The notes beneath the pieces were generated by a model, which was not told where the DNA came from, ran no database searches, and saw only the letters and a program-made list of their open reading frames with translations. A stretch of DNA of 64,000 nucleotides from an uncultured Phascolarctobacterium sp. (lineage in GTDB: Bacteria; Bacillota; Negativicutes; Acidaminococcales; Acidaminococcaceae). Position numbers and translations under genes: made by a program. The stretch's first letter is position 1; each line of letters begins with the position of its first letter. Shown piece after piece: positions 53,407 through 61,542 of this stretch. The stretch spans positions 1-64,000 of the forward strand of contig NZ_CALDXR010000058.1 in NCBI RefSeq assembly GCF_937920985.1, written 5' to 3'.

Positions 53407-53590
53407 TAACTGCGACCACCGCAGTTACAGCTGTCCTGCAGCAGGCAGTTTCCGCAGACTGTAGCGCGGACAAAAAAATAAGCAGTGCATGTCAGCAATG
53501 ACATTATTTAGTAGTACTAAATAACGCTTACATTTTCAGAGTCTCTGAGAATAACGTAATTGTTATTCTTGGGGGCTCTTTTTGTTTTTT
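53407..53590 (+). other. Structured intergenic segment with terminator
   Basis: TAACTGCG (53407-53414) pairs perfectly with CGCAGTTA (53420-53427). Further short stems follow (CTGTCCTGC/GCAGGCAG region), and at 53538-53590 a hairpin (GAGAATAAC/GTTATTCTT with outer AGAG/CTCT) is followed by TTTTTGTTTTTTT, a strong terminator. No ORF is supported. It may be the end of the leuS transcript or a small RNA. Confidence 0.5.
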
Positions 53591-53621
53591 TGTGATGTTT
53601 ATTCAGCGATTAATTTAAAGG

Positions 53622-53748
53622 AGGCTCCCCTAGGGGGGAGCTGTCACCCGCAAGGGTGACTGAGAGGGGATAGCGTTCAGAAAGAGTTCAAACAATAGAA
53701 CCCCTCTCCGCCTCGACAAGCTCGGCACCTCTCCCCGAGGAGAGGCTC
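53622..53748 (+). repeat. Structured GC-rich repeat, copy R4
   Basis: Left arm CTCCCC/GGGGAG and GTCACCC/GGGTGAC, ending GAGAGGGG near 53669. Right arm CCCCTCTCC, a CGA/TCG hairpin in place of CATCGC/GCGATG, and CCTCTCC/GGAGAGG. Compared with R2, both inner stems have changed on both sides, which indicates selection for structure. Confidence 0.8.
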
Positions 53749-53773
53749 AGTCTACTGTTGTACGTCATATGAG

Positions 53774-53822
53774 AGGCTCCCCTAGGGGGGAGCTGTCATC
53801 CGCAAGGGTGACTGAGAGGGGA
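53774..53822 (+). repeat. Left arm of the GC-rich repeat, copy R5
   Basis: A left arm only, AGGCTCCCC through GAGAGGGG, nearly identical to that of R4. It stands 22 bases before the DUF559 gene. The junction sequence before it (ACGTCATATGAGAGGCTCCC, 53762-53781) recurs after copy R6 near 54375. Confidence 0.75.
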
Positions 53823-53844
53823 GAATACCTAAAGGAGGATAACT

Positions 53845-54219
53845 ATGTTTAATAATTTATCGGATAGACCAACAAAAGATTTTGCGAAAAAATTACGTAA
53901 GGCAATGACTAGACAGGAACTTCATCTATGGTATGATTTTTTACAAAAACATAGGTGTAAGTGGTATAAACAAAAGCCAATAGGTAAATATATTGCAGAT
54001 TTTTATTGTGGACATGTTAAGTTGATAGTTGAACTGGATGGTAGTCAACATTACGAAGATAAGCATGCGAAATATGATGAAAGAAGAACAGCTTATTTTA
54101 ATGATTTGGGAATAACAGTAATAAGATTTCCTAATAATGCTATTGATAAAAATTTTAATAGCGTTTGTGATGAGATAGAGAAGGTTGTGTCTGCGTTGGA
54201 ATTGATTATGAAAACGTGA
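53845..54219 (+). CDS. DUF559 endonuclease-like protein
   Basis: The 124-residue protein is a DUF559 member, related to Vsr-type PD-(D/E)XK nucleases. It has KLRKAMTRQELHLWYDFLQ near 17, the core KQKPIGKYIADFYCGHVKLI near 42-61 with catalytic-type Asp, VELDGSQHYE near 62-71, and RRTAYFNDLGITVIRFPN near 80-97. The E/D-x-D-G-x-Q-H pattern is intact, so nuclease activity is plausible. The gene is very AT-rich against GC-rich neighbours and lies between copies of the structured repeat (R5 and R6), which suggests it moves with, or moves, that element. AAAGGAGG precedes the ATG. Confidence 0.9.
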   Translation: MFNNLSDRPTKDFAKKLRKAMTRQELHLWYDFLQKHRCKWYKQKPIGKYIADFYCGHVKLIVELDGSQHYEDKHAKYDERRTAYFNDLGITVIRFPNNAIDKNFNSVCDEIEKVVSALELIMKT

Positions 54220-54237
54220 GAAATAAAACTTTAAAAT

Positions 54238-54362
54238 AGGCTCCTGCTAGGGCTGCTGCATCAGCAATGGTGACTGAGAGGGGATAGAGTTCAGAAAACA
54301 GCTGCACAGAAAAACCCCTCTCCGCCTCGACAAGCTCGGCACCTCTCCCCAAGGAGAGGCTC
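54238..54362 (+). repeat. Structured GC-rich repeat, copy R6
   Basis: The left arm is decayed (AGGCTCCTGCTAGGG) but still ends GGTGACTGAGAGGGG. The right arm matches R4 almost exactly through CCTCTCCCCAAGGAGAGGCT. After it, GAGGCTCAGTCT, eight variable bases and ACGTCATATGAGAGGCTCCC repeat the junction seen after R4. Confidence 0.75.
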
Positions 54363-54454
54363 AGTCTGCCGATTCACGTCATATGAGAGGCTCCCTAAGA
54401 TAGGCTCTAATTTTGGTTCTAAAATATTTTTCAACACCCTAAGGAGGTATCACC

Positions 54455-55114
54455 ATGCAAGCAAAAGTAAAAAAACTGATTTTCATCACTGTTCTCCTCA
54501 CAGGCTGTATCATCACCAGCCTTATAAGCACCGATGACAAAGCAAAAGCGTTGCCTGGCGGCAGCAGCCTGCCGCAGTCTGCGCAAGGTGCTGTTACATC
54601 AAAAGCAGCTCAGGCAAAAACAGTACGCGTGCAGGTGAGCGGCGCAGTGCTGGAGCCGGGAATTTACGATGTGCCTGCCAACTGCAGAGTGGAAGAGGCC
54701 ATTGCTGCTGCCGGTGGCCTGACGGAAAATGCCGATAGTGAACGTGTCAACCTGGTGCGTAAGGTGCGCGATGGCATGCAGATAAGAGTGCCGGTGCAGA
54801 AGACTACACGGACAAGCAGAACTCAGAGGAAAAAGGATCAGGCAAAGTCCGATTTAGGTGAGAGTGCGTTAGGAAAGTCAGGCGGTGCTAAAGCAGGCCC
54901 AGGCAGAAACAACAGCATGATGCAGAGCGTGCGCATCAACAGCGCAAGCACCAGTGAGCTGCAGCAGCTGCCGGGCATTGGCCCGGCGCTGGCGCAGCGT
55001 ATTGTGGAAACAAGAAGCAGCGGGCGGTTCAACAGCGCGGATGATTTGCTGCGTGTGCCGGGAATCGGCAAAGCCAAGTTGGCGAAGCTGCGTGATTATG
55101 TGGAGGTAGATTAG
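54455..55114 (+). CDS. comEA: Competence protein ComEA
   Basis: ComEA binds incoming DNA outside the inner membrane during transformation. The 219-residue protein has one N-terminal membrane helix (LIFITVLLTGCIITSLI), an SLBB domain at about 50-110 (VRVQVSGAVLEPGIYDVPAN), a basic linker and a C-terminal helix-hairpin-helix DNA-binding domain (INSASTSELQQLPGIGPALA, VPGIGKAKLAKLRDYVEV). AAGGAGG precedes the ATG. Its stop codon shares one base with the comEC start. Confidence 0.94.
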   Translation: MQAKVKKLIFITVLLTGCIITSLISTDDKAKALPGGSSLPQSAQGAVTSKAAQAKTVRVQVSGAVLEPGIYDVPANCRVEEAIAAAGGLTENADSERVNLVRKVRDGMQIRVPVQKTTRTSRTQRKKDQAKSDLGESALGKSGGAKAGPGRNNSMMQSVRINSASTSELQQLPGIGPALAQRIVETRSSGRFNSADDLLRVPGIGKAKLAKLRDYVEVD

Positions 55115-57261
55115 TGCTGCAGAAAATACGTTATTTACGCTTATTTTTGCCCTTCATGCTGCTTTGTGTACTGCTCTTTCGTCTGCTTACGGTGCCGCCT
55201 TCTGCCGAGCAGCAGCTTGCTGCCTGCTTCGGGCGGCAGCTGGTTGTGCAGGGAGCAGTGGAGCCTTTGAGCGTACGCAGACTGGATGGCTTCAGCAGTG
55301 CGGTTCTGCGTTGTCAAAAGGTGTATAGCGATACGGAGCTTGCTTACAGCGGATGCTTGCGCGTGAGCGTGAAGGGTGAGCTGCCGCAGGCAGGCTGTGT
55401 AGTGCTTAAGGGAACGCTGGAGCAGCTGGACAGCCTGCGTAACCCCGGAGGCTTTGACGCTGCCAGCTATAACAGAGTGCAGGAGCTGGGCGGACGTTTG
55501 AGCAAGGCGCAGCTGCTAAAGACAGAGCCGCAGGTTTTGTGGTGGCAGCGCTTTGCCTTGTGGAACAAAAAGCTGAGCGAGCGCATGGAAGCAGCTGCCG
55601 ATGGTGAATATGGGGCGCTGCTGAGCGGTATGGTGCTTGGCGGCAGCAGCAGGCTGGATGAAGAAACGCGTGAGCTGTTTACGGATAATGGTCTGGCGCA
55701 TCTGCTTTCTGTTTCAGGTACGCATATTGTGCTGCTGACAGGTTTGCTGCTTGCTTTGCTGCAGTGGGTGCCGCTGCCCTGGCGTAAGGTTATTGTTATC
55801 ACTTTGTTGATTGCTTATGCGTTGCTCTGTGGCTTGCGCCCGCCGGTGCTGCGGGCGCTGGCTATGAGCAGTGTACTGCTGCTTGGCGGCAGCGGTGCGG
55901 AGCGCGGACGCTTGCTGTGCCTGGTGGCGGCACTGCTGTTGTGCCTGCAGCCGTTATGGCTGGCCGATATCGGTTTTCAGCTATCGTTCGGGGCGGCGGC
56001 CGGACTTTTGTGGTTGTTGCCAGTTTGCCAAAGGCTGCTGCCGCAGGCTTTACCTGCGCCGATAGGCGAGGCGGCAGCAGTTTCAATGGCAGCACAGCTG
56101 GCTGTGCTGCCGCTGGAGGTTTACTATTTTCACCAATTTTCGCTGATTGCCCTGGTAAGCAATATCGTGCTTGTGCCGGTGTTGGAAATAGCAGCGCAGT
56201 TGGCACTCGTGGGTGCGCTGTTGCCTTTCTGCGGTGATTATTTGCTGCAGCTTGCTGCCTGGCTGACAGCGCAGGTGCTGACACAGGCGCGCTTTTTTGC
56301 CGACCTGCCGTACAGTACTGTAGTTATCGGCAAGCTTCCTGCCTATTGCTTTGTAATCTATTATGCAGGGCTGTTTGTGTGGGCTGATTTCCCCTGGCTG
56401 CAATTTTGGAGCAACAGGGAGCGTCGCTGCATCCTGCTTTTGCATGCCTTGCTGCTTGCCGGGACGCTTGCTTATCAGCAGTATCACACGCTGCCGTTGG
56501 CCTGCTATTTTCTGGACGTTGGGCAAGGTGATTGCGCTGTTATTGTTACGCCGTCACAGCATGTGGCAATTATTGATACCGGCGGCTTGAAAAATATCTC
56601 GACTGCTACGCGCGTGATTACGCCGTTTTTGCGCTATCTGGGCAAGCGTGAGGCAGATATTCTGCTCTTAAGCCACTATGATTTTGACCACGTCGGCGCT
56701 GCGGCGGATTTGCTGCGACAGCTGCGGGTGAAAAAGCTGCTTCTGCCTAACGAAGCGTTGACGGAGGAAAGCAAAAGGGTGCAGCAGGAAATTTTGGCGC
56801 AGGCCGGTAGGACGCAGGCGCATGTTGTGCAGAGCGGTGAACGCTATGCGTTGGATGATAATGCGGAGCTTGTTTTAGTTGATGTACCGCAGCAGGCTGT
56901 GCCGGGAAACGAAGCCAGCACGCTGGCGGCGCTACACAGCGCGCAGGGCAGCGTGCTGTTTACAGGCGACATGGGGGAAGAACGCGAGCGAGGGCTGCAG
57001 CTGCAGCAGTACACTGTGCTGAAGGCAGGACACCACGGTTCGCATTACAGCAGCAGTATGGAATTTCTGGAGCAGGTGCGGCCAAGGCTGACAGTTATTT
57101 CCTGCGGGCGCGGCAACCGTTACGGCCATCCGCATCAGGAAACGCTGGAGCGTTTGCAGGCCATAGGCAGCAATGTTGTCAGAACTGATGAATTGGGGTG
57201 CATTAAAGTTGTTTTTGACGCAGAGGGAATAAAATGCTATGGCTACGCGGATTTACAGTGA
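55114..57261 (+). CDS. comEC: DNA internalisation protein ComEC/Rec2
   Basis: ComEC forms the inner-membrane channel for single-stranded DNA in transformation. The 715-residue protein starts at GTG 55114, overlapping comEA by one base. It has a DUF4131-like N-terminus, the Competence domain with many helices (NGLAHLLSVSGTHIVLLTGL near 190), and a C-terminal metallo-beta-lactamase domain (FLDVGQGDCAVIVTPSQ near 470, LLSHYDFDHVGAA near 515, KAGHHGSHYSSS near 635), thought to degrade the non-transported strand. It is full length. Confidence 0.95.
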   Translation: MLQKIRYLRLFLPFMLLCVLLFRLLTVPPSAEQQLAACFGRQLVVQGAVEPLSVRRLDGFSSAVLRCQKVYSDTELAYSGCLRVSVKGELPQAGCVVLKGTLEQLDSLRNPGGFDAASYNRVQELGGRLSKAQLLKTEPQVLWWQRFALWNKKLSERMEAAADGEYGALLSGMVLGGSSRLDEETRELFTDNGLAHLLSVSGTHIVLLTGLLLALLQWVPLPWRKVIVITLLIAYALLCGLRPPVLRALAMSSVLLLGGSGAERGRLLCLVAALLLCLQPLWLADIGFQLSFGAAAGLLWLLPVCQRLLPQALPAPIGEAAAVSMAAQLAVLPLEVYYFHQFSLIALVSNIVLVPVLEIAAQLALVGALLPFCGDYLLQLAAWLTAQVLTQARFFADLPYSTVVIGKLPAYCFVIYYAGLFVWADFPWLQFWSNRERRCILLLHALLLAGTLAYQQYHTLPLACYFLDVGQGDCAVIVTPSQHVAIIDTGGLKNISTATRVITPFLRYLGKREADILLLSHYDFDHVGAAADLLRQLRVKKLLLPNEALTEESKRVQQEILAQAGRTQAHVVQSGERYALDDNAELVLVDVPQQAVPGNEASTLAALHSAQGSVLFTGDMGEERERGLQLQQYTVLKAGHHGSHYSSSMEFLEQVRPRLTVISCGRGNRYGHPHQETLERLQAIGSNVVRTDELGCIKVVFDAEGIKCYGYADLQ

Positions 57262-57266
57262 AGCTG

Positions 57267-57295
57267 TTGTCAAAATATAACTCATAAGTTATAAT
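57267..57295 (+). promoter_or_regulatory. Promoter with overlapping palindromic operator
   Basis: TTGTCA (57267-57272), 17 bases and TATAAT (57290-57295). The palindrome TATAACT-CATA-AGTTATA (57276-57293) covers the spacer and -10, a site where the following HTH protein could repress its own gene. Confidence 0.7.
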
Positions 57296-57324
57296 TAAAG
57301 GAGAAGAATTAAGGAGTGAGGAAA

Positions 57325-57609
57325 GTGAAAAATAGTGCAGTGGGCTATGAATGGCAGGATGTAAGAAAGAATATTTTTACACCGGAAGAAATTTCCGCAA
57401 GTGATTTGCGAGTTGCCTTAATTGGTGAACTTATCAAGGCACGTCAGGATAAGGGAATAACCCAAAAGCAATTGGAGCTTTTGAGCGGAGTAAAGCAGCC
57501 TGTAATTGCGAGAATGGAAAACGGTACATCTATTCCTAAAATCAGTACAATCTTAAAAATACTTGCACCTTTGGGCAAGACCTTAGCCATTGTACCGTTA
57601 GAAAAATAA
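57325..57609 (+). CDS. XRE-family HTH protein, HigA/antitoxin-like
   Basis: The protein of about 94 residues has an N-terminal arm (VGYEWQDVRKNIFTPEEISA) and a lambda-type HTH (LIKARQDKGITQKQLELLSG, VKQPVIARMENGTSIPKIST) ending ILAPLGKTLAIVPLEK, the pattern of HigA-type antitoxins. GTG codons at 57316 and 57325 are possible starts; AAGGAG at 57310-57315 favours 57325. No toxin frame lies before or after it, so it is an orphan or a plain regulator. It has its own promoter and operator and separates comEC from holA. Confidence 0.82.
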   Translation: MKNSAVGYEWQDVRKNIFTPEEISASDLRVALIGELIKARQDKGITQKQLELLSGVKQPVIARMENGTSIPKISTILKILAPLGKTLAIVPLEK

Positions 57610-57624
57610 TAAGAGGGAATACAG

Positions 57625-58695
57625 ATGGATATTAAACCGGAAAACCTGATTTCACTATTGCAACAGCATAAGCCGCTGCCGCAGGCGCAGGTACTGCTTT
57701 TGTGCGGCGAGGAGGATTACTACCGCAACAGCATTATTGCCGCGCTGCCGGAATATGTTTTTGGCGATACGCCGGAGGCTGACCGCGAAATAACGGTTTT
57801 TGACAAGGACACCAATTTGTCCGGGCTGCAGGCGGCCGTCAACAGCTATCCCTTCTTCTGCGGAAAATCGCTGATTTTCCTGAAGGACGAAAAGCTGTGG
57901 GCAGCAAAGCCTGCCAAAGCAAATAGCGCTGCAGATGCGCAGGATGATACGGATTCCAAGAAAATGGAGCAGCTGGCGGCGATTGTCAGTGACGTGCCGG
58001 ATTACTGCCTGTTGGTTATCAGCAGCAAAAAAATGGATAAGCGGACCAAGCTGTATAAGCAGCTCAGAGCAAGCGCGCTGATTTGTCCGTGTGAGCGCAT
58101 TAAGGAAAGAGATCTTGATGATTGGCTGTATGCGCAGGCGGCAGCATACGGCGCGCATTTTACCAGAGATGCTTTGGCCGCCATCAGCGAATATATTGAG
58201 CCAGTAAAGGAAGAAATTCCGCTGGATTTGCTGCAGCAGGAAATCAGTAAGCTGGCAATTTATGCCGCAGGACGCAGGGAATGGACGGAAGAGGATGTAC
58301 TGAATGTTTTCGCATTGCTGCCAAATGCTTCATCTTTTGCGCTGACCAATTATATTATGGCAGGCAAGCTGAAGCAGTGCCTGGAGCTGTTGGCGAGCGA
58401 ACGCAAGCACGGAACCTATATCCTGCCGCTCAGTGCAACTGTCGCATTTAAGCTGCGTCAGGTGCTGCGCTATCTGGAGCTGAAGCGCAGAGGCTACGAC
58501 CAGAAGGGCATTATGGAGGAGCTGGGGATGCGCAGCCCATATGCCTACAGATTTTTGGAGCGCGACAGCAGGCGCTTTGATGAAAAGCGTCTGACGGAAG
58601 CACTGCTGGGGTTATCAGATATGAATATCAAGCTGCGTCAGGGAGGACGCGGCTACGAAAAGCTGGAGGAAATTCTTGTCCGCCTGCTTGCCTGA
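57625..58695 (+). CDS. holA: DNA polymerase III subunit delta
   Basis: The delta subunit opens the sliding clamp within the clamp loader. The 356-residue protein has the HolA pattern: LLCGEEDYYRNSIIAALPEY near 28, a degenerate AAA+ core (LIFLKDEKLWAAK; CLLVISSKKMDKRTKLYKQL) and a helical collar (FALTNYIMAGKLKQCLELLA; YEKLEEILVRLLA). It follows the HTH gene by 15 bases. rpsT, often next to holA in Firmicutes, is elsewhere here. Confidence 0.93.
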   Translation: MDIKPENLISLLQQHKPLPQAQVLLLCGEEDYYRNSIIAALPEYVFGDTPEADREITVFDKDTNLSGLQAAVNSYPFFCGKSLIFLKDEKLWAAKPAKANSAADAQDDTDSKKMEQLAAIVSDVPDYCLLVISSKKMDKRTKLYKQLRASALICPCERIKERDLDDWLYAQAAAYGAHFTRDALAAISEYIEPVKEEIPLDLLQQEISKLAIYAAGRREWTEEDVLNVFALLPNASSFALTNYIMAGKLKQCLELLASERKHGTYILPLSATVAFKLRQVLRYLELKRRGYDQKGIMEELGMRSPYAYRFLERDSRRFDEKRLTEALLGLSDMNIKLRQGGRGYEKLEEILVRLLA

Positions 58696-58719
58696 CAGCT
58701 CATTATCAGAAATTAAAGC

Positions 58720-58749
58720 TGGACAAAAGCACTTGATGTCTGCTATAAT
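58720..58749 (+). promoter_or_regulatory. Promoter of the glutamine synthetase gene
   Basis: TGGACA (58720-58725), 18 bases and TATAAT (58744-58749). The leader to the start codon is about 155 bases and holds a terminator-like hairpin. Confidence 0.65.
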
Positions 58750-58760
58750 AATAAGACAGT

Positions 58761-58860
58761 CAACGAGGACTTTTTTGAGTAAGGAAGTAGTATGTCCATG
58801 CTTAAAAAGGTCCTTTTTCGTTTATCTTGCAGAAAATATGTAGGGAGCATTTTTCTGCAG
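58761..58860 (+). promoter_or_regulatory. Attenuator-like leader of glutamine synthetase
   Basis: AGGACTTTTTTGAG (58766-58779) pairs with CTTAAAAAGGTCCT (58801-58814), followed by TTTTCG: a terminator inside the leader. An alternative small hairpin AGTC-AACGAG-GACT (58758-58771) would use one arm of it; its six-base loop has A at position 1 and G at 4, as in ANTAR-protein targets. A further hairpin GCAGAAAA/TTTTCTGC lies at 58829-58858. Regulation by antitermination is likely, but the ANTAR link is only a suggestion. Confidence 0.55.
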
Positions 58861-58912
58861 CATGATAATTAGGGAGTATTGAGAAAGGAGGCAGCCTTGA
58901 GCTGCACTGATC

Positions 58913-60820
58913 ATGAACAACAAAGATTTACTGTACGTAATTAAACCTGAAGAACAAAACGAAAGCACTCTGCGTGAGCTTCTGACTCTGCATCCGGAGA
59001 TTCAGTTTGTATCTCTGATGGGTGTGGATTTTGCCGGTAATGATACCGACGAAAAAATTCCGATGAAAATTTTCCTTGAGGATATCGACGGCTTTTTGGC
59101 AGGCAGCGCAGCACAGACTGACGGCTCCTCCGTTGTGCTGACAGGTATTGCTACTCTGAACGATGCGCGCGTTGATATGAAGGTTGATAAAACCGTTAAC
59201 TGGTTCGTTGATTATAATTATGAGCATTTTGATGCAGAAAGCGGTCGCATGATCGGTACTCTGCGCATTCCCTGCTATCTGATTCACAACGGCAATCATG
59301 TTGATTCCCGTTCTATTTTGAATGATACTCTGGCTTATGTAGAAAAAGAGATTATGGATTTGTTTGCTAAGCATCCGGTAATTGCAGGTCTGGAGCATGT
59401 AAATCCTGCTGAGATTGAAAAGCTGCTCTTCACCAGTGCTACTGAGCTGGAATTTTGGGTAAAAACTCCGCGTGAGGACGCACCGCTGGAGGCTCTGAGC
59501 TCCTCTCAGGTAATGCAGGAGCAATACTGGCAGCGTACCCGCGGCAATGTGCGTACTGCATTGGAGCAGACTATCCAGACTCTGGAGCTGTACGGTCTGG
59601 AGCCGGAAATGGGCCATAAGGAATGTGGCGGCGTTAAAGGTCAGATTGACGGTGCAGGCCATATGACTCACGTTATGGAGCAGCTGGAGGTTGACTGGAA
59701 GTTCAGCAGCGGCGTACAGACTGCAGATAACGAGCTGCTGGCGCGTATCATCGTTAAAGAGATTTTCCGTATGAACGGTCTTGAAGTTTCCTTCCAGGCT
59801 AAACCGATTCCCGGCGTTGCAGGCAGTGGTGAGCATACGCATGTAGGCATTGCCGCAAAAATGAAAAACGGCAAGATTGTCAACCTGTTCTCGCCTAAGG
59901 ATATGCATGAGGATTTCCTGTCCGCTGTCGGCTACGGCGCTCTCATGGGCCTTTTGAAAAACTACGAGGTAACCAATCCGTTTATCTCCTGCACTATTGA
60001 CTCTCTGAACCGTCTGAAACCCGGCTTTGAAGCTCCTGTCTGCATTGTAACCAGCCTGGGCCTGAGCCCGGATAACCCGTCCCGTAACAGAACTATTCTT
60101 GCAGGCCTGATCCGCGATTTGGATAACGATAAGGCTACCCGTATTGAAATGCGTTCTCCAAATCCGTACACCAATACCTACATCGCCATTGCTGCCTTCT
60201 ACCTTTCCTGCCTCGATGGTATCAAGGCTTGCGTAGAATCCGGTAAGGACCTGAAGGCTTTGGAAAAGGAGATTTCCAAGAAGGCCGGCGAAGAGGGTTT
60301 CTATCTGGATACCGACCGTCAATACCGTACTGAGGAAGACGTGTTTGAAGATTTCACTGCGGAAGAACGCAGCAAGCTGTTCGGTGAACCGCCTGCTACC
60401 GTTTGGGAAAATCTCTGCGCCTTCGAAAAATATCCGGAAAAGGTTGCCGTGCTCACCCAAGGCAATATCCTGAAGAAGGAATACATCGACTCCTTCATGC
60501 AGGGTGCGCTGATTCGCTGGAAGACCGAGCTCTTGACTCGTCTGATTCCGGAAAACTATCAGGCTGTTATCGATATGAAACGCTTGCACAATCAGGAAAC
60601 CTGCACCGACTGTGACCTGGCAATGTGGCGTAAGATCCAGAACCTGCGCGCTAAGCTGGCAAAGGATTCTTTCGAAGAGAAGAGCATCTTCACTGCTATC
60701 CGCAGAGCTGTTGCCGAAGGTGATTATGATACTGTTTCCAAGCTCAAGGTTGAGATGGGAGCAACTATGGAAGAGCTTAAGACTCTGTATCACGATTATA
60801 AACAAAATATTATTGATTAA
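58913..60820 (+). CDS. glnA: Glutamine synthetase, long form
   Basis: The enzyme forms glutamine from glutamate, ammonia and ATP. The 635-residue protein has the GS beta-grasp N-terminus (FVSLMGVDFAGNDTDEKIPM) and catalytic motifs: EMGHKECGGVKGQID near 228, VAGSGEHTHVGIA near 301 (metal and ATP site), NRLKPGFEAPVCIVTS near 365 and RIEMRSPNPYTNTYIAIAA near 405. A C-terminal helical extension of about 180 residues makes it longer than GSI (about 450) and shorter than GSIII (about 700). It has its own promoter and an attenuator-like leader. GAAAGGAGG precedes the ATG, with a short gap. Confidence 0.92.
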   Translation: MNNKDLLYVIKPEEQNESTLRELLTLHPEIQFVSLMGVDFAGNDTDEKIPMKIFLEDIDGFLAGSAAQTDGSSVVLTGIATLNDARVDMKVDKTVNWFVDYNYEHFDAESGRMIGTLRIPCYLIHNGNHVDSRSILNDTLAYVEKEIMDLFAKHPVIAGLEHVNPAEIEKLLFTSATELEFWVKTPREDAPLEALSSSQVMQEQYWQRTRGNVRTALEQTIQTLELYGLEPEMGHKECGGVKGQIDGAGHMTHVMEQLEVDWKFSSGVQTADNELLARIIVKEIFRMNGLEVSFQAKPIPGVAGSGEHTHVGIAAKMKNGKIVNLFSPKDMHEDFLSAVGYGALMGLLKNYEVTNPFISCTIDSLNRLKPGFEAPVCIVTSLGLSPDNPSRNRTILAGLIRDLDNDKATRIEMRSPNPYTNTYIAIAAFYLSCLDGIKACVESGKDLKALEKEISKKAGEEGFYLDTDRQYRTEEDVFEDFTAEERSKLFGEPPATVWENLCAFEKYPEKVAVLTQGNILKKEYIDSFMQGALIRWKTELLTRLIPENYQAVIDMKRLHNQETCTDCDLAMWRKIQNLRAKLAKDSFEEKSIFTAIRRAVAEGDYDTVSKLKVEMGATMEELKTLYHDYKQNIID

Positions 60821-60835
60821 TTTAGATGCTTCCTG

Positions 60836-60872
60836 CATGGCTGCTGTACTTAAAGTGCGGCAGCCATTTTCG
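60836..60872 (+). terminator. Terminator after glnA
   Basis: ATGGCTGCTGTACTT pairs with AGTGCGGCAGCCAT, followed by TTTCG. Confidence 0.8.
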
Positions 60873-60954
60873 TTCCAGCCTATGCTAAAGTGCAATTATT
60901 GAAAAAATTATGCCTGAAAACTTTCCTTTCAGCTTATTTTTTTGCATGAAACTG

Positions 60955-60983
60955 TTGAGTTAAACGCTGTTTTGTGGTAAAAT
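60955..60983 (+). promoter_or_regulatory. Promoter of the thioesterase gene
   Basis: TTGAGT (60955-60960), 17 bases and TAAAAT (60978-60983). Confidence 0.65.
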
Positions 60984-61031
60984 ATCAAAGATATATTGAC
61001 AGTAATATTTTCTGCTGTCCAAAGAAAGGCG

Positions 61032-61478
61032 ATGATAGCTGTGGAGCAGGTCAAGGATGTTCCTGCCTATATTCGTCAAATGTACACAGATAATAATTTT
61101 ATGACTAAATTCGGTGTGCATATTGGTGAGATAAAGTGTGGCAGTGCGGAAGTCAGCATTGACGTTGATCCGGCAAAGCATTTTAATCATCGTGACATTT
61201 GTCACGGCGGAGTGATGTTGGCCTTGGCAGACTCCGTTCTGGGTGTTACCGGTGCAAGCGTGGGCGCTGTAGTGGCAACTCTCAATTTCAGCATGAATTT
61301 TATCAGAGGTGTCCATGAACCGACTACATTGACGGTACGCAGCCATATTAAGCATGCCGGACATTCTACGATGGTTATTGAGGCTGAAATGACAGACAGC
61401 GAAAAGCATTTAATTGGGACGATTTTAACAACTATGTTTGTCGTCGACAGATTTAAAGAGATACCCGCCAAATGGTGA
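61032..61478 (+). CDS. PaaI-family hotdog thioesterase
   Basis: The protein of about 148 residues is a hotdog-fold acyl-CoA thioesterase of the PaaI/YbgC type. The active-site segment is FNHRDICHGGVMLALADSVL near 50-70, with the HGG and Asp pattern, and the second strand set has SMNFIRGVHEPTTLTVRSHI. The exact substrate is unknown. Starts at ATG 61032 or GTG 61041 are both possible given AAAGG at 61025-61029. It is followed by an acyl-CoA dehydrogenase 64 bases later, which suggests a link to acyl-CoA metabolism. Confidence 0.88.
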   Translation: MIAVEQVKDVPAYIRQMYTDNNFMTKFGVHIGEIKCGSAEVSIDVDPAKHFNHRDICHGGVMLALADSVLGVTGASVGAVVATLNFSMNFIRGVHEPTTLTVRSHIKHAGHSTMVIEAEMTDSEKHLIGTILTTMFVVDRFKEIPAKW

Positions 61479-61542
61479 GCTTACCTGAGTTGATTTGGAA
61501 GGGAAATGACGCGGAAGACCGCTTGATATCAAGGAGGATATG

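Noticed and set aside
57316..57609. Complete HigBA toxin-antitoxin pair
   Set aside because: Only 63 bases separate comEC from the HTH gene and 15 separate it from holA, leaving no room for a toxin gene.
58928..60895. A 655-codon minus-strand frame opposite glnA
   Set aside because: It mirrors glutamine synthetase, which has clear catalytic motifs, and has no ribosome-binding site or recognisable domain.
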